Notes: generated by a model not told the origin, from the letters alone. DNA of 64,000 nucleotides from Moraxella lacunata (GCF_900453205.1 NZ_UGQU01000002.1:310001-374000); one strand, 5' to 3'. Numbered from the stretch's first letter, positions 9,407 to 19,082 are shown. Program-made: numbers and translations.

Positions 9407-12271
9407 CTAAATCTTACCATGGCATTGCTTGTACTTTAAGCCACTACCACACGGACAGGGAGCATTACGGTTGATGTTGGCAGGGATAAAGACATCATCA
9501 GTATTTTGGGGTTCTGCGATATCACCCACATCTGTCATGCTTTGGTTGGTGTCAGTGCTAGTAGTATGACCGTTTGGCGTAAGATTTGGCATGGACGGTA
9601 CAGCACCGCCCAGACTGACCGTGATACGCTGAACGTTTTGGGTGGCTCGTGGGCGACTCTCATCGGTGGCAATCTCGCCTTCTAGCCCCATGTCATTATG
9701 CTCAAAATGCAGTCGCATCATCTCGGCTTGACGGCGACGTTCTTCTTCCATTTGGGCAATCTCTTCTGGGGTTGCGATATGCACCCGTGCCAAGTCCTGC
9801 ACCACGTCTGATTTAATCGCCCCAAGCATGGACTGGAACAAATCAAAAGATTCACGCTTATACTCTTGCTCGGGATTCTTTTGGGCGTAGCTACGCAAAT
9901 GAATGCCTTTACGGAGCTGATCCATTTGGGTCAAATGCTCTTTCCAATGGCGGTCAAGGTTACGGAGCATAAAATCACGCTCCAATCGGGCAGCATTTTG
10001 CTCGCCCATGGACTCACGTTTTTTCTGATAATGGGCGATGGCAAAATCAATAATCTTAGCACGCAAGCCCTCTTCATCAAGACGGCGGTCAGCATCTAGC
10101 CAATCATTAATCGGCATATAATAGCCAAAGGCGTCCTCAATCTCATCTTCTAGCCCGTCAATGTTCCACTGGTCATCGACCGAACCCTCTGGCACGAACT
10201 GCGTGATAAGGGCGTTATACACCTCATGGTGCATGGCTTTGATGGACTCTTGTAAATCAACCTCTTCTAGCAAGTCATCACGCTGTCCATAGATGACCTT
10301 ACGCTGTTCGTTAGCGACATCATCATATTTTAGCAGGCTTTTGCGAGCGTCAAAATCACGAGCTTCTACCTTGCCCTGTGCGTTCTCAATCGAGCGAGAC
10401 ACCATTTTATGCTCAATGGCTTCGTCCTCTTTTAGCCCCATGGCACGCATCATTGACACCACACGGTCGCCTGCAAAAATCCGCATCAAGTCATCTTCTA
10501 ATGACAAGAAAAAGCGAGACTGACCAGGGTCGCCTTGTCGCCCTGCACGCCCACGAAGCTGGTTATCAATACGACGTGATTCGTGGCGCTCAGAGCCGAT
10601 GATGTGCAGACCCCCTGCCGCTTTGACCGCTTCGTTACGAGCTTGCCATTGGCTTTGTAACTCGCTCTTTTGGGCATCGGTGAGTGCGTCCAAATCCTCT
10701 ATCTCCGCCTGCCAGTTACCACCTAGGATAATATCCGTACCACGTCCTGCCATGTTGGTGGCAATGGTTACCGCAGACGGTCTGCCTGCTTGGGCGATGA
10801 TTTCGGCTTCTCGTTCGTGCTGTTTGGCGTTTAGGACGTTGTGTTTAATACCAGCTTGGTCAAGCAAATACGACAGCTCCTCACTCGCCTCAATGGTTGC
10901 TGTACCAACAAGCACAGGGGCTCCTTTGGCGGTGATTTGGCGAATCTCACGGATAATGCCTTGATATTTGCCCAATTTAGATAAGAAAATCTGGTCGTTC
11001 AAATCCACACGAGCAATCGGACGGTGTGTGGGAATGATGACCACATCAATGTCATAAGTCGATTTAAACTCCGCCGCTTCGGTATCTGCTGTCCCTGTCA
11101 TGCCAGAGAGCTTGTCATACAGACGAAAATAGTTTTGGAACGTGGTGGTTGCCATGGTTTGGTTTTCGGCTTGAATCTCCACACCCTCTTTGGCTTCTAC
11201 CGCTTGGTGTAGCCCCTCGCTCCACCGTCTGCCCGGCATGGTACGCCCCGTGTTTTCGTCCACAATGACAATCTCGTTATCCTCAGAGATGATATAATGC
11301 ACGTTTTTAATAAACAGATGATGAGCTCTAATCGCCGCCTGCACATGAGCGAGCAGGGGCAAGCGAGCAGGGCTGTACAGGCTTTCTTTTTCGCCAAGCT
11401 CGCCTACTTCTATCAAGAATTTCTCAATTTTCTCATAGCCCTTTTCGCTAATCTCAATGGCTCGGTTTTTCTCATCAATCCAAAAATCCTCCGCCACGTT
11501 GTTTTTATTATCTTCTTCGTTGTCGGATTTTTTTAGGCGGGGAATGATGTTATTAATCAAGGCATACAGATGAGCCGAGTCTTCGGCTTGCCCTGAGATG
11601 ATGAGCGGTGTCCGAGCCTCATCAATCAAAATACTGTCAATCTCATCGATGATACAGTAATTGAGCGGACGCTGTTTTTTCTCATCTTTGCTAAACACCA
11701 TGTTATCACGCAGATAATCAAAACCGTATTCGTTATTGGTGCCATAAGTGATGTCAGCACGATAAGCATCAAATTTCTCATGGGGGGGCTGTTGGCTATA
11801 AATCACACCCACCGTCAGCCCCAAGAAGCTAAACAGCCCACGGTTTAGCTCAGCATCACGCCCTGCCAGATAGTCGTTCACGGTTACGACATGCACGCCC
11901 TTGCCACTGATGGCGTTTAGGTACATGGCAAGGGTTGCCATTAGGGTCTTACCCTCGCCCGTTTTCATCTCGGCAATCTTACCCTCGTGCAAGGTCATGC
12001 CACCGATGAGCTGGACGTCATAGTGTCTCATGCCGTTCACACGTTTGGACGCTTCACGGCACACGGCAAACGCCTCGGGCAAGAGCTTGTCAAGACTCTC
12101 ACCATTGGCATGACGGCTTTTAAACTCATCGGTTTTTTGGCGTAGCTCATCATCAGACAGTGCTGAGATTGTGGGTTCAAGGGCGTTAATCTTGTCCACC
12201 TGCTTTTGCATACGCTTTAATTCACGTTCGTTTTTGGTGCCGAATACAGCACTGATGGCTTTTGTTAGCAT
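9407..12271 (-). CDS. secA: preprotein translocase ATPase SecA
   Basis: SecA drives protein export through SecYEG. The protein is 954 residues from ATG 12271. It contains the DEAD-motor nucleotide fold ([13 protein letters not shown] near residue 100; [16 protein letters not shown]), the preprotein cross-linking domain, the second nucleotide fold ([21 protein letters not shown]), the helical scaffold and wing domains, and a C-terminal zinc-binding tail CPCGSG..CHG that binds SecB and phospholipids. A TTG four codons upstream (12283) is open, but ATG 12271 matches the usual family start and has GGA eight bases before it. It is convergent with the phosphoesterase gene, and hemL lies 79 bp upstream on the same strand. 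Confidence 0.97.
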   Translation of the reverse strand: MLTKAISAVFGTKNERELKRMQKQVDKINALEPTISALSDDELRQKTDEFKSRHANGESLDKLLPEAFAVCREASKRVNGMRHYDVQLIGGMTLHEGKIAEMKTGEGKTLMATLAMYLNAISGKGVHVVTVNDYLAGRDAELNRGLFSFLGLTVGVIYSQQPPHEKFDAYRADITYGTNNEYGFDYLRDNMVFSKDEKKQRPLNYCIIDEIDSILIDEARTPLIISGQAEDSAHLYALINNIIPRLKKSDNEEDNKNNVAEDFWIDEKNRAIEISEKGYEKIEKFLIEVGELGEKESLYSPARLPLLAHVQAAIRAHHLFIKNVHYIISEDNEIVIVDENTGRTMPGRRWSEGLHQAVEAKEGVEIQAENQTMATTTFQNYFRLYDKLSGMTGTADTEAAEFKSTYDIDVVIIPTHRPIARVDLNDQIFLSKLGKYQGIIREIRQITAKGAPVLVGTATIEASEELSYLLDQAGIKHNVLNAKQHEREAEIIAQAGRPSAVTIATNMAGRGTDIILGGNWQAEIEDLDALTDAQKSELQSQWQARNEAVKAAGGLHIIGSERHESRRIDNQLRGRAGRQGDPGQSRFFLSLEDDLMRIFAGDRVVSMMRAMGLKEDEAIEHKMVSRSIENAQGKVEARDFDARKSLLKYDDVANEQRKVIYGQRDDLLEEVDLQESIKAMHHEVYNALITQFVPEGSVDDQWNIDGLEDEIEDAFGYYMPINDWLDADRRLDEEGLRAKIIDFAIAHYQKKRESMGEQNAARLERDFMLRNLDRHWKEHLTQMDQLRKGIHLRSYAQKNPEQEYKRESFDLFQSMLGAIKSDVVQDLARVHIATPEEIAQMEEERRRQAEMMRLHFEHNDMGLEGEIATDESRPRATQNVQRITVSLGGAVPSMPNLTPNGHTTSTDTNQSMTDVGDIAEPQNTDDVFIPANINRNAPCPCGSGLKYKQCHGKI

Positions 12272-12350
12272 GGTTTTTTCCAAATTGCACAGGGCAAAAT
12301 ATTTTATAACAGCAATACAATCAAATTATATGGTAGTCAATTTTAAAAAA

Positions 12351-13640
12351 TCAACCAATCAGCTCACCAAATGCCTTATCTGCACACACAAGTGTCCGCT
12401 CAATGTCGTCATCGGTATGGGCGATGGACATAAAGAATGCTTCAAAGGCAGACGGAGCAAGGTATATGCCCTGTTTTAGCATGGCATGGAAAAACTGGTT
12501 AAAGCGTTTGGTGTCGGCGCATGCCACGTCATTAAAGTTTTTGGGCAATTCTTTGGCAAAAAACAGCCCAAACATACCGCCTACATGACAACTTGCAAAA
12601 TCTATGCCGTGTTTGTCCGCCAGTGCTTGTAAGCCGTTTACCAGTTTGGCGGTTTTGGCGGTCAGTTCCTCATAAAAATTCGGACGAGTTAATTCATCAA
12701 ACATCGCCTTACCTGCACGCATGGCTAGGGGGTTACCAGACAGTGTCCCTGCTTGGTAGACACCGCCCAAGGGGGCGATACACTCCATAATCTCACGTTT
12801 ACCGCCAAACGCCCCCACAGGCAAGCCTGCCCCGATGATTTTACCAAAGGTGCTAAGGTCGGGGGTAATGCCAAAATGGTGGCTTGCTCCACGCAGTCCC
12901 ACACGAAAGCCCGTCATCACTTCATCAAAAATCAACACCGCCCCGTGCTTGGTACAAAGCTCACGCAAGGTGTTATGAAACTCTTGACTTGGGATAACCA
13001 TGTTCATGTTACCCGCTATCGGCTCTAAAATCACGCACGCAAATTCATCGCCAAATTTATCAAAGGCAGAACGCAGGGCATCAATGTCATTATAAGGCAA
13101 GGTTACGGTATGCTTGGCAAAATCAGCAGGTACGCCTTTTGATGTCGGCTCGCCAATGTCGAGCATTCCAGAGCCTGCCTTGACAAGCAGACTGTCCGAA
13201 TGCCCATGATAGCACCCTTCAAATTTGACAATCTTATCTCGCCCTGTATAGCCACGAGCCAAACGAATGGCACTCATGGTCGCCTCTGTGCCTGATGACA
13301 CCATGCGAATCAGCTCAATGTGTGGAATGATGTCGGCAATCAAATCCGCCATGGTCGTCTCAAAGGGCGTGGGAGCCCCAAAGGATAAGCCGTCATCACA
13401 GGCGAGCTTGACCGCATCGATGACCTTGGGGTGGGCATGTCCCAAAATCATAGGCCCCCACGAACCAACGTAATCAATATACTCACGCCCTTCGGTGTCG
13501 TACATATACGCACCTTTGGCACGGCTCACGAACACAGGCGTACCGCCCACCCCTGCAAAGGCACGCACGGGCGAGTTTACACCCCCCGGAATGTGGCGTT
13601 TGGCTTTTTCAAATAAGACTTGGTCGGCGGTAAGTGTCAT
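12351..13640 (-). CDS. hemL: glutamate-1-semialdehyde 2,1-aminomutase
   Basis: This PLP-dependent class III aminotransferase-fold enzyme converts glutamate-1-semialdehyde to 5-aminolevulinate in the C5 pathway of haem synthesis. The 429-residue length is normal. Visible motifs are [11 protein letters not shown] near the N-terminus, [21 protein letters not shown] (PLP-ring Asp) and [15 protein letters not shown] with the Schiff-base Lys. The start ATG 13640 has AGGA a few bases upstream. About 300 bp without a gene separates it from the divergent small-protein gene at 13960. Confidence 0.97.
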   Translation of the reverse strand: MTLTADQVLFEKAKRHIPGGVNSPVRAFAGVGGTPVFVSRAKGAYMYDTEGREYIDYVGSWGPMILGHAHPKVIDAVKLACDDGLSFGAPTPFETTMADLIADIIPHIELIRMVSSGTEATMSAIRLARGYTGRDKIVKFEGCYHGHSDSLLVKAGSGMLDIGEPTSKGVPADFAKHTVTLPYNDIDALRSAFDKFGDEFACVILEPIAGNMNMVIPSQEFHNTLRELCTKHGAVLIFDEVMTGFRVGLRGASHHFGITPDLSTFGKIIGAGLPVGAFGGKREIMECIAPLGGVYQAGTLSGNPLAMRAGKAMFDELTRPNFYEELTAKTAKLVNGLQALADKHGIDFASCHVGGMFGLFFAKELPKNFNDVACADTKRFNQFFHAMLKQGIYLAPSAFEAFFMSIAHTDDDIERTLVCADKAFGELIG

Positions 13641-13959
13641 GGCAGTTCCTATATTATTAATAAAAAGAAAATGAATAAATCAGCCTATTTTATCATTTTT
13701 TGGCGTGACTGTCTGATTTGATTTTGCTTAATGGATGCTTGGTAAGAGATTGGAAATATTCATTCGTTTTGTTAAAAATAGAAATTTACAAAAATACTGA
13801 TGAATTTTACACAAAAATGCTATTTTTTATTTAAATTTTTCAAAAAAACCGATATAATAGTACAACAAATAACACAAAAAATATTTATCGTAATATTTAT
13901 TTACATAAAATTACAATAAATTGAGCAAAAAGCAAACATCAGTACCACGGAGATTTGAC
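13641..13959. other. AT-rich intergenic region with a probable promoter
   Basis: No gene was seen. The region is strongly AT-rich and carries TATAAT at 13853-13858, about 100 bp before the small membrane-protein gene, with only a weak -35 (TTTAAA near 13831). It should also hold the hemL promoter on the minus strand, which was not resolved. Confidence 0.4.
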
Positions 13960-14187
13960 ATGGTCATGAGCATAAACCCCAATGATTTTGTCAATGAGAA
14001 ATCAGTTGCCCCCATGAACGACAACAAACACCCCACCAAGCCAGAGCTTGACACGCTGACCGTCCAAAACATGGACAACAAAGAGCAAGGCTCGTCCCTT
14101 GTAGCGTTTTTAAAAAAACACCAAACCTTTTTAACACTCCAATGCGTGCTACTTATTTTGCTTGGGGTAAGTTTTTTGTTTTGGTGA
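13960..14187 (+). CDS. small protein with a C-terminal membrane segment, unknown function
   Basis: A predicted 75-residue protein. The first 50 residues are hydrophilic and the last 20 (LTLQCVLLILLGVSFLFW) form one hydrophobic helix ending almost at the C-terminus, so it should be tail-anchored with the N-terminus in the cytoplasm. ATG 13960 is preferred over an upstream in-frame TTG (13921) because GGAG stands seven bases before it. A clear terminator follows at 14213. No family was recognised. Confidence 0.65.
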   Translation: MVMSINPNDFVNEKSVAPMNDNKHPTKPELDTLTVQNMDNKEQGSSLVAFLKKHQTFLTLQCVLLILLGVSFLFW

Positions 14188-14212
14188 TTTAACGCCAACA
14201 AATCTATCCCAG

Positions 14213-14237
14213 CCCTGCCCAGTCGCAGGGTTTTTTT
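14213..14237 (+). terminator. intrinsic terminator
   Basis: Stem CCCTGC (14213-14218), loop CCAGTC approximately, stem GCAGGG (14225-14230), then seven T. It ends the small tail-anchored gene and overlaps the last codons of the convergent pseudouridine synthase gene. Confidence 0.8.
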
Positions 14238-15159
14238 ATAAAGCCAGATTTTGCTTTGATGTAAACTCCCACCGCTCGCCTGTGATGGGGTCGTTAAATA
14301 CAAGGTGTTTGGCAAGTAGTTGCAAAGGGTTGGTAAAGTCATCTTTGGCTTTATGACGGACTGATGGATAATAAGGGTCATGACAGATGGGTATGCCAAG
14401 ATGATTGAGATGAACTCTTAACTGATGAAGTTTACCCGTCGTGGGGCGAAGCTCGTATTTGGCAAGGTCGCCTTTGACCGCCAAAATATCGATGTGCGTG
14501 TGGGTATTGGCAGGTTTGTCAGCATTGACACGCATGACATAAAACGGCTCGCCACGCTCCAAATGCAGGCGAACATCTATCGGCATTGTTAATTTATGAT
14601 TAACAGTGGCGATGGCATGATACACCTTGGTGATGGCATGATGGGCAAATAAGGCTTGATACTGATGGCGTGTGGCGACATTTTTACTGATGAGTATCAG
14701 TCCTGCCGTCTCTCTGTCTAGCCTGTGAATGGGGGACAAATCGGCATTGCCCGTATCGGCTTTTAGGCGAGCAAGCAGGGTCTGTTTGACATAACTGCCC
14801 GATGGCGTTACCGCCAAAAAATGGGGCTTATCCACCACCATAAACTCATCATTTTCAAAGAGAATCTGATAATCAAACGGCACAATAATCTCATCTTGTA
14901 GCGTCCGATAATAATAAATCGTCCGCCCATGCACATAAGGTGTCTCTGCCGTCAAAGGGGCAACACCGCCTGTCATCTTACCCCCAATATCGCCCCAAAC
15001 ATCGCCACTCTCAAAGCGTGCCTGCCACTCATCAGGGCTGATATGGGGGAATTTTTGGCATAAAAACGCCAGTAGACTCTTGGGCTGATTGTTTAATTTT
15101 TCTAAATAAAGACGACTTGGAGAAATACCGTCTTTCACGGGCGGTGTGGTGTGGGGCAT
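14236..15159 (-). CDS. RluA-family RNA pseudouridine synthase
   Basis: A 307-residue enzyme that isomerises uridine to pseudouridine in RNA, probably rRNA or tRNA. Residues of about 1-90 form an S4-like N-terminal region. The catalytic domain has the RluA motif HRLDRETAG with the catalytic Asp, VVDKP upstream, and a C-terminal KLHQLRVHLNHLGIPI..DPYY block. Which position it modifies cannot be told from the sequence. It ends within the terminator of the convergent small gene. ATG 15159 is used; an ATG six codons further in has no better signal. Confidence 0.9.
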   Translation of the reverse strand: MPHTTPPVKDGISPSRLYLEKLNNQPKSLLAFLCQKFPHISPDEWQARFESGDVWGDIGGKMTGGVAPLTAETPYVHGRTIYYYRTLQDEIIVPFDYQILFENDEFMVVDKPHFLAVTPSGSYVKQTLLARLKADTGNADLSPIHRLDRETAGLILISKNVATRHQYQALFAHHAITKVYHAIATVNHKLTMPIDVRLHLERGEPFYVMRVNADKPANTHTHIDILAVKGDLAKYELRPTTGKLHQLRVHLNHLGIPICHDPYYPSVRHKAKDDFTNPLQLLAKHLVFNDPITGERWEFTSKQNLAL

Positions 15160-15223
15160 GGTGTGTTTTTTTGATTACGTTATCTTGACGCCATTTTATC
15201 ATATTTGTGATAGCGTGATGAGC

Positions 15224-15251
15224 TTGACATATCTAAATTTATAGATATAAT
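15224..15251 (+). promoter_or_regulatory. sigma-70 promoter of the ArsR-type gene
   Basis: TTGACA (15224-15229), a 16-base spacer and TATAAT (15246-15251). Both boxes match consensus exactly. The spacer is occupied by the palindromic operator described next, and the gene starts 30 bp downstream at 15281. Confidence 0.85.
15229..15248. promoter_or_regulatory. operator palindrome between the -35 and -10 boxes
   Basis: ATATCTA, six bases, TAGATAT: a perfect 7-bp inverted repeat with 13-bp centre-to-centre spacing. It overlaps the last base of the -35 box and half of the -10 box, so a bound repressor would block RNA polymerase. It is probably the binding site of the ArsR-type protein, which would be autoregulated. 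Confidence 0.75.
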
Positions 15252-15280
15252 GATATATTATTTTTAGCTTATCTGTATTC

Positions 15281-15607
15281 ATGAAATCCACTGATGTTTT
15301 TAAAGTGCTTGCCAACGATGTCCGCTATCAGATTTTGCTGTGGCTCAAAGACCCTGCCACACATTTTGGGGCGGACGCTTTGCGTTGCACAGAGACAGGC
15401 TTTGACGGTGGGATTTGCGTGGGTGTGATTGCCGAAAAATCAGGGCTTGCCCAGTCGGTGATTTCAAGTTATCTAGGTAGCCTACAACAAACAGGGCTAA
15501 TAGAGAGCAAACGCCTTGGCAAATGGACGTATTACCGCTACTGCCCAAGCGGTGTGGACGGCTTTATCCGCCAAGTGCGTGATGAGATTGGCGGGTTGTC
15601 TGATTAA
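15281..15607 (+). CDS. ArsR-family winged-helix transcriptional regulator
   Basis: A 108-residue dimeric DNA-binding protein. The helix-turn-helix region is AEKSGLAQSVISSYLGSLQQTGLIESKR in two adjoining parts, with the recognition helix around SVISSYLGSL, followed by the wing (GKWTYYRY). The classical metal-binding ELCVCDL box is missing. Instead there are Cys36, Cys46 and Cys88, which would fit a thiol- or electrophile-responsive sensor, but this is inference. It is read from a consensus promoter that contains its probable operator, and a degenerate copy of that operator lies before the next gene. The flavoenzymes downstream are the likely regulon. Confidence 0.87.
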   Translation: MKSTDVFKVLANDVRYQILLWLKDPATHFGADALRCTETGFDGGICVGVIAEKSGLAQSVISSYLGSLQQTGLIESKRLGKWTYYRYCPSGVDGFIRQVRDEIGGLSD

Positions 15608-15639
15608 AATAATTTGCCTTTTGCGGTGTGTTGATAATT

Positions 15640-15660
15640 GGGCGAATGCGATTTGCCCCC
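15640..15660. repeat. GGGCGAAT-type palindromic repeat
   Basis: GGGCGAAT GCG ATTTGCCCCC, a near-perfect 8-bp palindrome of the same type as the cores of the elements at 2032-2103 and 16948-16970. It lies between the ArsR-type and flavoenzyme genes. Confidence 0.55.
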
Positions 15661-15703
15661 ACCTATCCATTTAATCAAATAGCCCCAAAAATTTTGCCAA
15701 AAC

Positions 15704-15723
15704 ATATCTAAATTTTTATAAAT
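15704..15723. promoter_or_regulatory. second, degenerate copy of the ArsR-type operator
   Basis: ATATCTA, six bases, TATAAAT. The left half and spacing are the same as at 15229-15248, and five of seven bases of the right half agree. It lies 18 bp before the ATG of the flavin oxidoreductase gene, where a bound regulator could block initiation. Confidence 0.55.
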
Positions 15724-15741
15724 GTAAAAGCGAGAAAAACC

Positions 15742-16737
15742 ATGACCCAAACCACAACTGAGCTATCTATTTTAAATCTAGCCCCATTACGAGACGGCGA
15801 GACTTTTAACCAAGCGATTGACAACCTTGTGGACTTGGCACAGCTTGCCGAACGCACAGGCTACACTCGCTACTGGATTGCCGAACACCACAATATGCCC
15901 TATCTGGCAAGTTCCGCCACGAGCCTTTTAATCCAGCGTGTGCTTGACAAGACAAGCACAATCCGAGTGGGGTCGGGCGGTGTCATGCTCCCCAATCATT
16001 CGCCCTTTGTTGTTGCCGAGCAGTATGGCACGCTGGCAAGCCTATATCCTAACCGTGTGGATTTGGGGCTTGGGCGAGCCCCTGGTACTGACCCTGCCAC
16101 CGCCCGAGCCATTCGCCGTCATCAGGACGATTTTGCGATGAGTTTTCCTAGTGATATCAAAGAGTTGCAGTTTTATTTTGGCAATGACGACAGCGACAAA
16201 GTGCGAGCCTACCCTGCCAAAGGGCTAAACGTGCCACTGTATATCTTGGGTTCTAGCCCTGAGAGTGCGTATTTGGCGGCAGAGCTTGGTTTACCTTATG
16301 CCTTTGCGTCTCATTTTGCCCCACGCTTTTTGACGCAGGCGGTGGAGATTTACCGCAGGGAATTTAAGCCGTCTGACGTGCTTGACAAACCCAAAGTCAT
16401 CGTTGGGCTAAACGCCATTGTTGCCGATACCGACAGTGAAGCCGAGTTACTGGCAACCACCAGTTTGCAGTTTTTCTTAAATGTGGTAACGGGCGAACGC
16501 TCAGGCATGAAACCGCCTGCCCCTGACATTGAGAGCCATATTCCACCGCATATCCTATCCATGGCAAAGAGCATGACGGCGTGTAGCGTGATTGGCTCGC
16601 CACAGACGGTCAAAGCCCAGTTAGAGCAATTACAAAGCCAAGTCAATGCCGATGAATTTATGGCGGTCAGCTATATTTATGACAAAGACAAACAAGCTCG
16701 CTCGTATGAATTGCTTGCTGATGTGGTAAAAGGTTGA
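15742..16737 (+). CDS. luciferase-like (LLM class) flavin-dependent oxidoreductase
   Basis: A 331-residue TIM-barrel flavoprotein of the bacterial-luciferase superfamily. Family hallmarks are LSILNLAPLRDGET at the N-terminus, RYWIAEHHNMP near residue 50, IRVGSGGVMLPNHSP, LYPNRVDLGLGRAPGTD and a C-terminal VIGSP block. These enzymes use reduced FMN to oxidise small organic molecules or reduce partners, and this resembles the YhbW/MsnO8 group; the substrate is unknown. It lies downstream of an ArsR-type gene with a shared operator motif and upstream of an old-yellow-enzyme gene, suggesting a common response. The nearest Shine-Dalgarno-like sequence is only GCGAG. Confidence 0.9.
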   Translation: MTQTTTELSILNLAPLRDGETFNQAIDNLVDLAQLAERTGYTRYWIAEHHNMPYLASSATSLLIQRVLDKTSTIRVGSGGVMLPNHSPFVVAEQYGTLASLYPNRVDLGLGRAPGTDPATARAIRRHQDDFAMSFPSDIKELQFYFGNDDSDKVRAYPAKGLNVPLYILGSSPESAYLAAELGLPYAFASHFAPRFLTQAVEIYRREFKPSDVLDKPKVIVGLNAIVADTDSEAELLATTSLQFFLNVVTGERSGMKPPAPDIESHIPPHILSMAKSMTACSVIGSPQTVKAQLEQLQSQVNADEFMAVSYIYDKDKQARSYELLADVVKG

Positions 16738-16757
16738 TGTTGATGGCGCTGACCTTA

Positions 16758-16782
16758 TAGGGTGTGGAAAGCACGCCCCTAC
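16758..16782. repeat. TAGGG..CCCTA palindromic repeat
   Basis: TAGGGTGTG GAAAG CACGCCCCTA, one hairpin unit of the GTAGGGGCGTG type, 20 bp after the flavin oxidoreductase stop. It may serve as a weak terminator. Confidence 0.5.
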
Positions 16783-17028
16783 AAAAGCATTTTTTAAAAG
16801 GTAGAATTGGAGCAAATTGGGGATAATTTACCATAATGGCGTGTTGGGAAATTACATTTACCCAAAACCCTGCCCAAAAGTAGGATAGATTAACAATAGC
16901 ATGTTGTTTTATCATGGTTAAAAACCTAACATTTGATGCGTTTACAAGGACGAATGTGATTCGCCCCCACCGTTCAATTTAAAAACACCAATTTATCAAT
17001 TAACCATTTTATTTTAAAGAGAAAAATT
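16783..17028. other. intergenic region between the two flavoenzyme genes
   Basis: No gene was seen in about 250 bp. It holds a GGACGAATGTGATTCGCCCCC palindrome core at 16948-16970 (the same repeat type as at 15640). The OYE gene's own RBS (AAAGAGAAAA) is close to its ATG. Whether the OYE gene has its own promoter could not be judged. Confidence 0.4.
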
Positions 17029-18162
17029 ATGACTGACACCACCCCACTTTTTACCCCGTTTACCCTAAATAATGGCGTAGAAATCAAAAACCGCCTTGTC
17101 GTAGCCCCAATGACCCACTATGCGTCCAACCCTAACGGCACGTTATCCGATGAAGAGCGGGCGTTTTTGACAGGACGGTCGGACGATTTTGGCTTATTTA
17201 TCACGGCGGCGACTTTGGTGCACCCAAGCGGTAAAGCCTTTGTCGGTCAGCCGTCCGCCTATGATGAGAGCCATTTGGCAAGCCTGACCGAAACCGCCAA
17301 TATCATTAAAAAAGGCGGTGCAAAGGCGATTTTGCAAATTCATCATGGCGGTTATCAGTCGCTTGCCCAGTTTGGCGAGGTTATCGCTCCGTCTGACATA
17401 GACAACGGCAAACAGTCCGCCCGAGCCATGAGCGTGGACGAGATACAGACAGTCATCACAGGCTTTGGCGTGGCAACCGACCTTGCCATACGCGCAGGAT
17501 TTGATGGCGTGGAGATTCATGGGGCGAATAATTATCTTATTCAGCAGTTTTTCTCGCCCCAAGCCAACAAGCGAGATGATGAGTGGGGTGGGAGCTTGGA
17601 GAATCGCTTGCGTTTCCCCAAAGCCGTTATCAAAACGGTCAATGAAACAAAAGCCAAACACAACAAGGCAGAATTTATCGTGGGCTATCGTTTTTCGCCA
17701 GAAGAAGCAGGCGATGATGGCTTGACGATGGCGGATGCGTTTGATTTGATTGATGCTTTGGTGGATGAGCCTTTGCAATATTTGCACGTCTCGTTGTGGG
17801 ATTTTTATAAAAAGGCGAGACGTGGGGCGGACACCAATTTGACTCGTATAGAACAGCTCTATGCCCGCATTGGTGGCAAGTTACCGCTCATTGGCGTGGG
17901 TTGTCTGCTCTCTGCCGATGACGTGGTGCGTGCGTATGATACAGGCTGGGTAGAATTTATCGCTGTGGGTAAGGCGGTCATGATAAATCCCAATTTTGCC
18001 ACGCTATTAAAGGCAGGCGACACCGACAAAATCGCCACGCACATCGACCCCGAGCGTAACGACATCTACAAAATCCCAAGCCAGCTTTGGGCGTATCAGC
18101 AAAAAGGGCTTGCCTATCTACCGCCATTAAAGGGCAAAGAGTGGCAACCTTTGGATATGTGA
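17029..18162 (+). CDS. NADH:flavin oxidoreductase, old yellow enzyme family
   Basis: A 377-residue FMN TIM-barrel enzyme that reduces activated double bonds such as enones and quinone-like electrophiles with NAD(P)H. Visible features are the N-terminal PFTLNNGVEIKNRLVVAPMTHY FMN region, the substrate-side HHGGYQS (second His replaced by Gly compared with the H-x-x-H/N pair of some members), the family signature GFDGVEIHGANNYLIQQFFSP near residue 160 with the WGGSLENRLRF block, and a C-terminal FIAVGKAVMINP. It shares its strand with the ArsR-type and LLM genes, and is followed after 78 bp by the short-peptide gene. Confidence 0.92.
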   Translation: MTDTTPLFTPFTLNNGVEIKNRLVVAPMTHYASNPNGTLSDEERAFLTGRSDDFGLFITAATLVHPSGKAFVGQPSAYDESHLASLTETANIIKKGGAKAILQIHHGGYQSLAQFGEVIAPSDIDNGKQSARAMSVDEIQTVITGFGVATDLAIRAGFDGVEIHGANNYLIQQFFSPQANKRDDEWGGSLENRLRFPKAVIKTVNETKAKHNKAEFIVGYRFSPEEAGDDGLTMADAFDLIDALVDEPLQYLHVSLWDFYKKARRGADTNLTRIEQLYARIGGKLPLIGVGCLLSADDVVRAYDTGWVEFIAVGKAVMINPNFATLLKAGDTDKIATHIDPERNDIYKIPSQLWAYQQKGLAYLPPLKGKEWQPLDM

Positions 18163-18240
18163 TGAGCATATTTCAAAAAGGGCGAAATGATTCACCCAAT
18201 CTAATTTTTTAATTCTATAAACCCTAACTAGGAGATACCC

Positions 18241-18393
18241 ATGACAAATTCACAAGCGATTGATTTGGATGATTTAAACCTTGATGAGCTGGATTTTAAC
18301 ACCATGCTTGGCGATTTGGCGGACGTGAGCGTGGTCGGCGGATTTGATGGCGACAATGATGACGGCTGTGAAGGCGGTGCGTGTAAGATTTAG
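18241..18393 (+). CDS. 50-residue acidic peptide with Gly-Gly motif and Cys-rich end
   Basis: This gene is short but supported by a strong Shine-Dalgarno sequence (AGGAG at about 18229-18233, seven bases before ATG) and a hairpin 20 bp after its stop. The N-terminal 30 residues are acidic and leucine-rich (IDLDDLNLDELDF), ending in VVGG. The last 16 residues (FDGDNDDGCEGGACKI) are Gly/Asp-rich with two Cys. This layout resembles double-glycine leader peptides of bacteriocin or other modified-peptide precursors, but no maturation or export gene was seen nearby. It follows the OYE gene and may share its transcript. Function unknown; translation is likely, a peptide natural product is only a hypothesis. 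Confidence 0.6.
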   Translation: MTNSQAIDLDDLNLDELDFNTMLGDLADVSVVGGFDGDNDDGCEGGACKI

Positions 18394-18412
18394 ATTACCC
18401 AAATCTTTTGAC

Positions 18413-18451
18413 GATTTAATCAGGTCTTGGAATGCAAGAGCTGATTAAATC
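18413..18451. terminator. long hairpin after the short-peptide gene
   Basis: GATTTAATCAG (18413-18423) pairs perfectly with CTGATTAAATC (18441-18451), with a further inner TCTTG/CAAGA pairing. There is no strong T tract after it, so it may be a terminator or an mRNA-stabilising structure. Confidence 0.55.
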
Positions 18452-18545
18452 ACTTTAAAATCAACAATCATTACTTCCAAATACGCTACCCAAATGATAA
18501 AAACCTTGCTATACTAACCTTATGGCAATTATCATAACGTAAATC

Positions 18546-18950
18546 ATGAGCGACAACACCAATAATCAAAACTGGCAAGAATTTCAAGAACTTAGCAATC
18601 AACGCATCTTATCAGAACAGCCTGATAATACAGTCACCACTAACACAATCAAACCACACCAACTCACACCTTCGGAACAAAATACCACAGTTTTTGATAC
18701 GCAAGGCATGGCACTCATCTTTGGCATTGGGGCTTTTATCATTTCCCTTATCTGTCTTTATACTGTTCTTAAAAACTCCAAAAACAACCAACAAGACAAA
18801 CCTAATAAACTAAGAATAAAACGCAAAAGCTCAGCTCCGTTTGGCATTCGCCCAGAATTTTTGGAAGAAACCAAAAGTGAAAGACAACACCGAATTGCAC
18901 AGCGTAAAAAATACGGAATATTTGACAAAGACGGCAAACGCTTAAAATAA
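18546..18950 (+). CDS. single-span membrane protein of unknown function
   Basis: A 134-residue protein. The first 55 residues are hydrophilic and Asn/Thr/Gln-rich, with one membrane helix at about residues 57-79 (ALIFGIGAFIISLICLYTVL), then a strongly basic tail (KLRIKRKSS; RQHRIAQRKKYG). The charge pattern suggests that the C-terminus is cytoplasmic. A possible -10 (TATACT) lies near 18510. No family was recognised. Confidence 0.65.
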   Translation: MSDNTNNQNWQEFQELSNQRILSEQPDNTVTTNTIKPHQLTPSEQNTTVFDTQGMALIFGIGAFIISLICLYTVLKNSKNNQQDKPNKLRIKRKSSAPFGIRPEFLEETKSERQHRIAQRKKYGIFDKDGKRLK

Positions 18951-19082
18951 ATGCCTATTGTCACTTTTGATTGATTTTTCATTGATTATTTCCGTCATAA
19001 CCCACACAAACAGCAACAAGCAAAAAACAGTAAAACCCCCATAAATTTGTTATAATATTCTTTTAACTTGAAGAACAACAAC

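Noticed and set aside
13911-14399. Minus-strand open frame overlapping the small tail-anchored gene and the pseudouridine synthase
   Set aside because: It overlaps a conserved enzyme in another frame and crosses a clear terminator.
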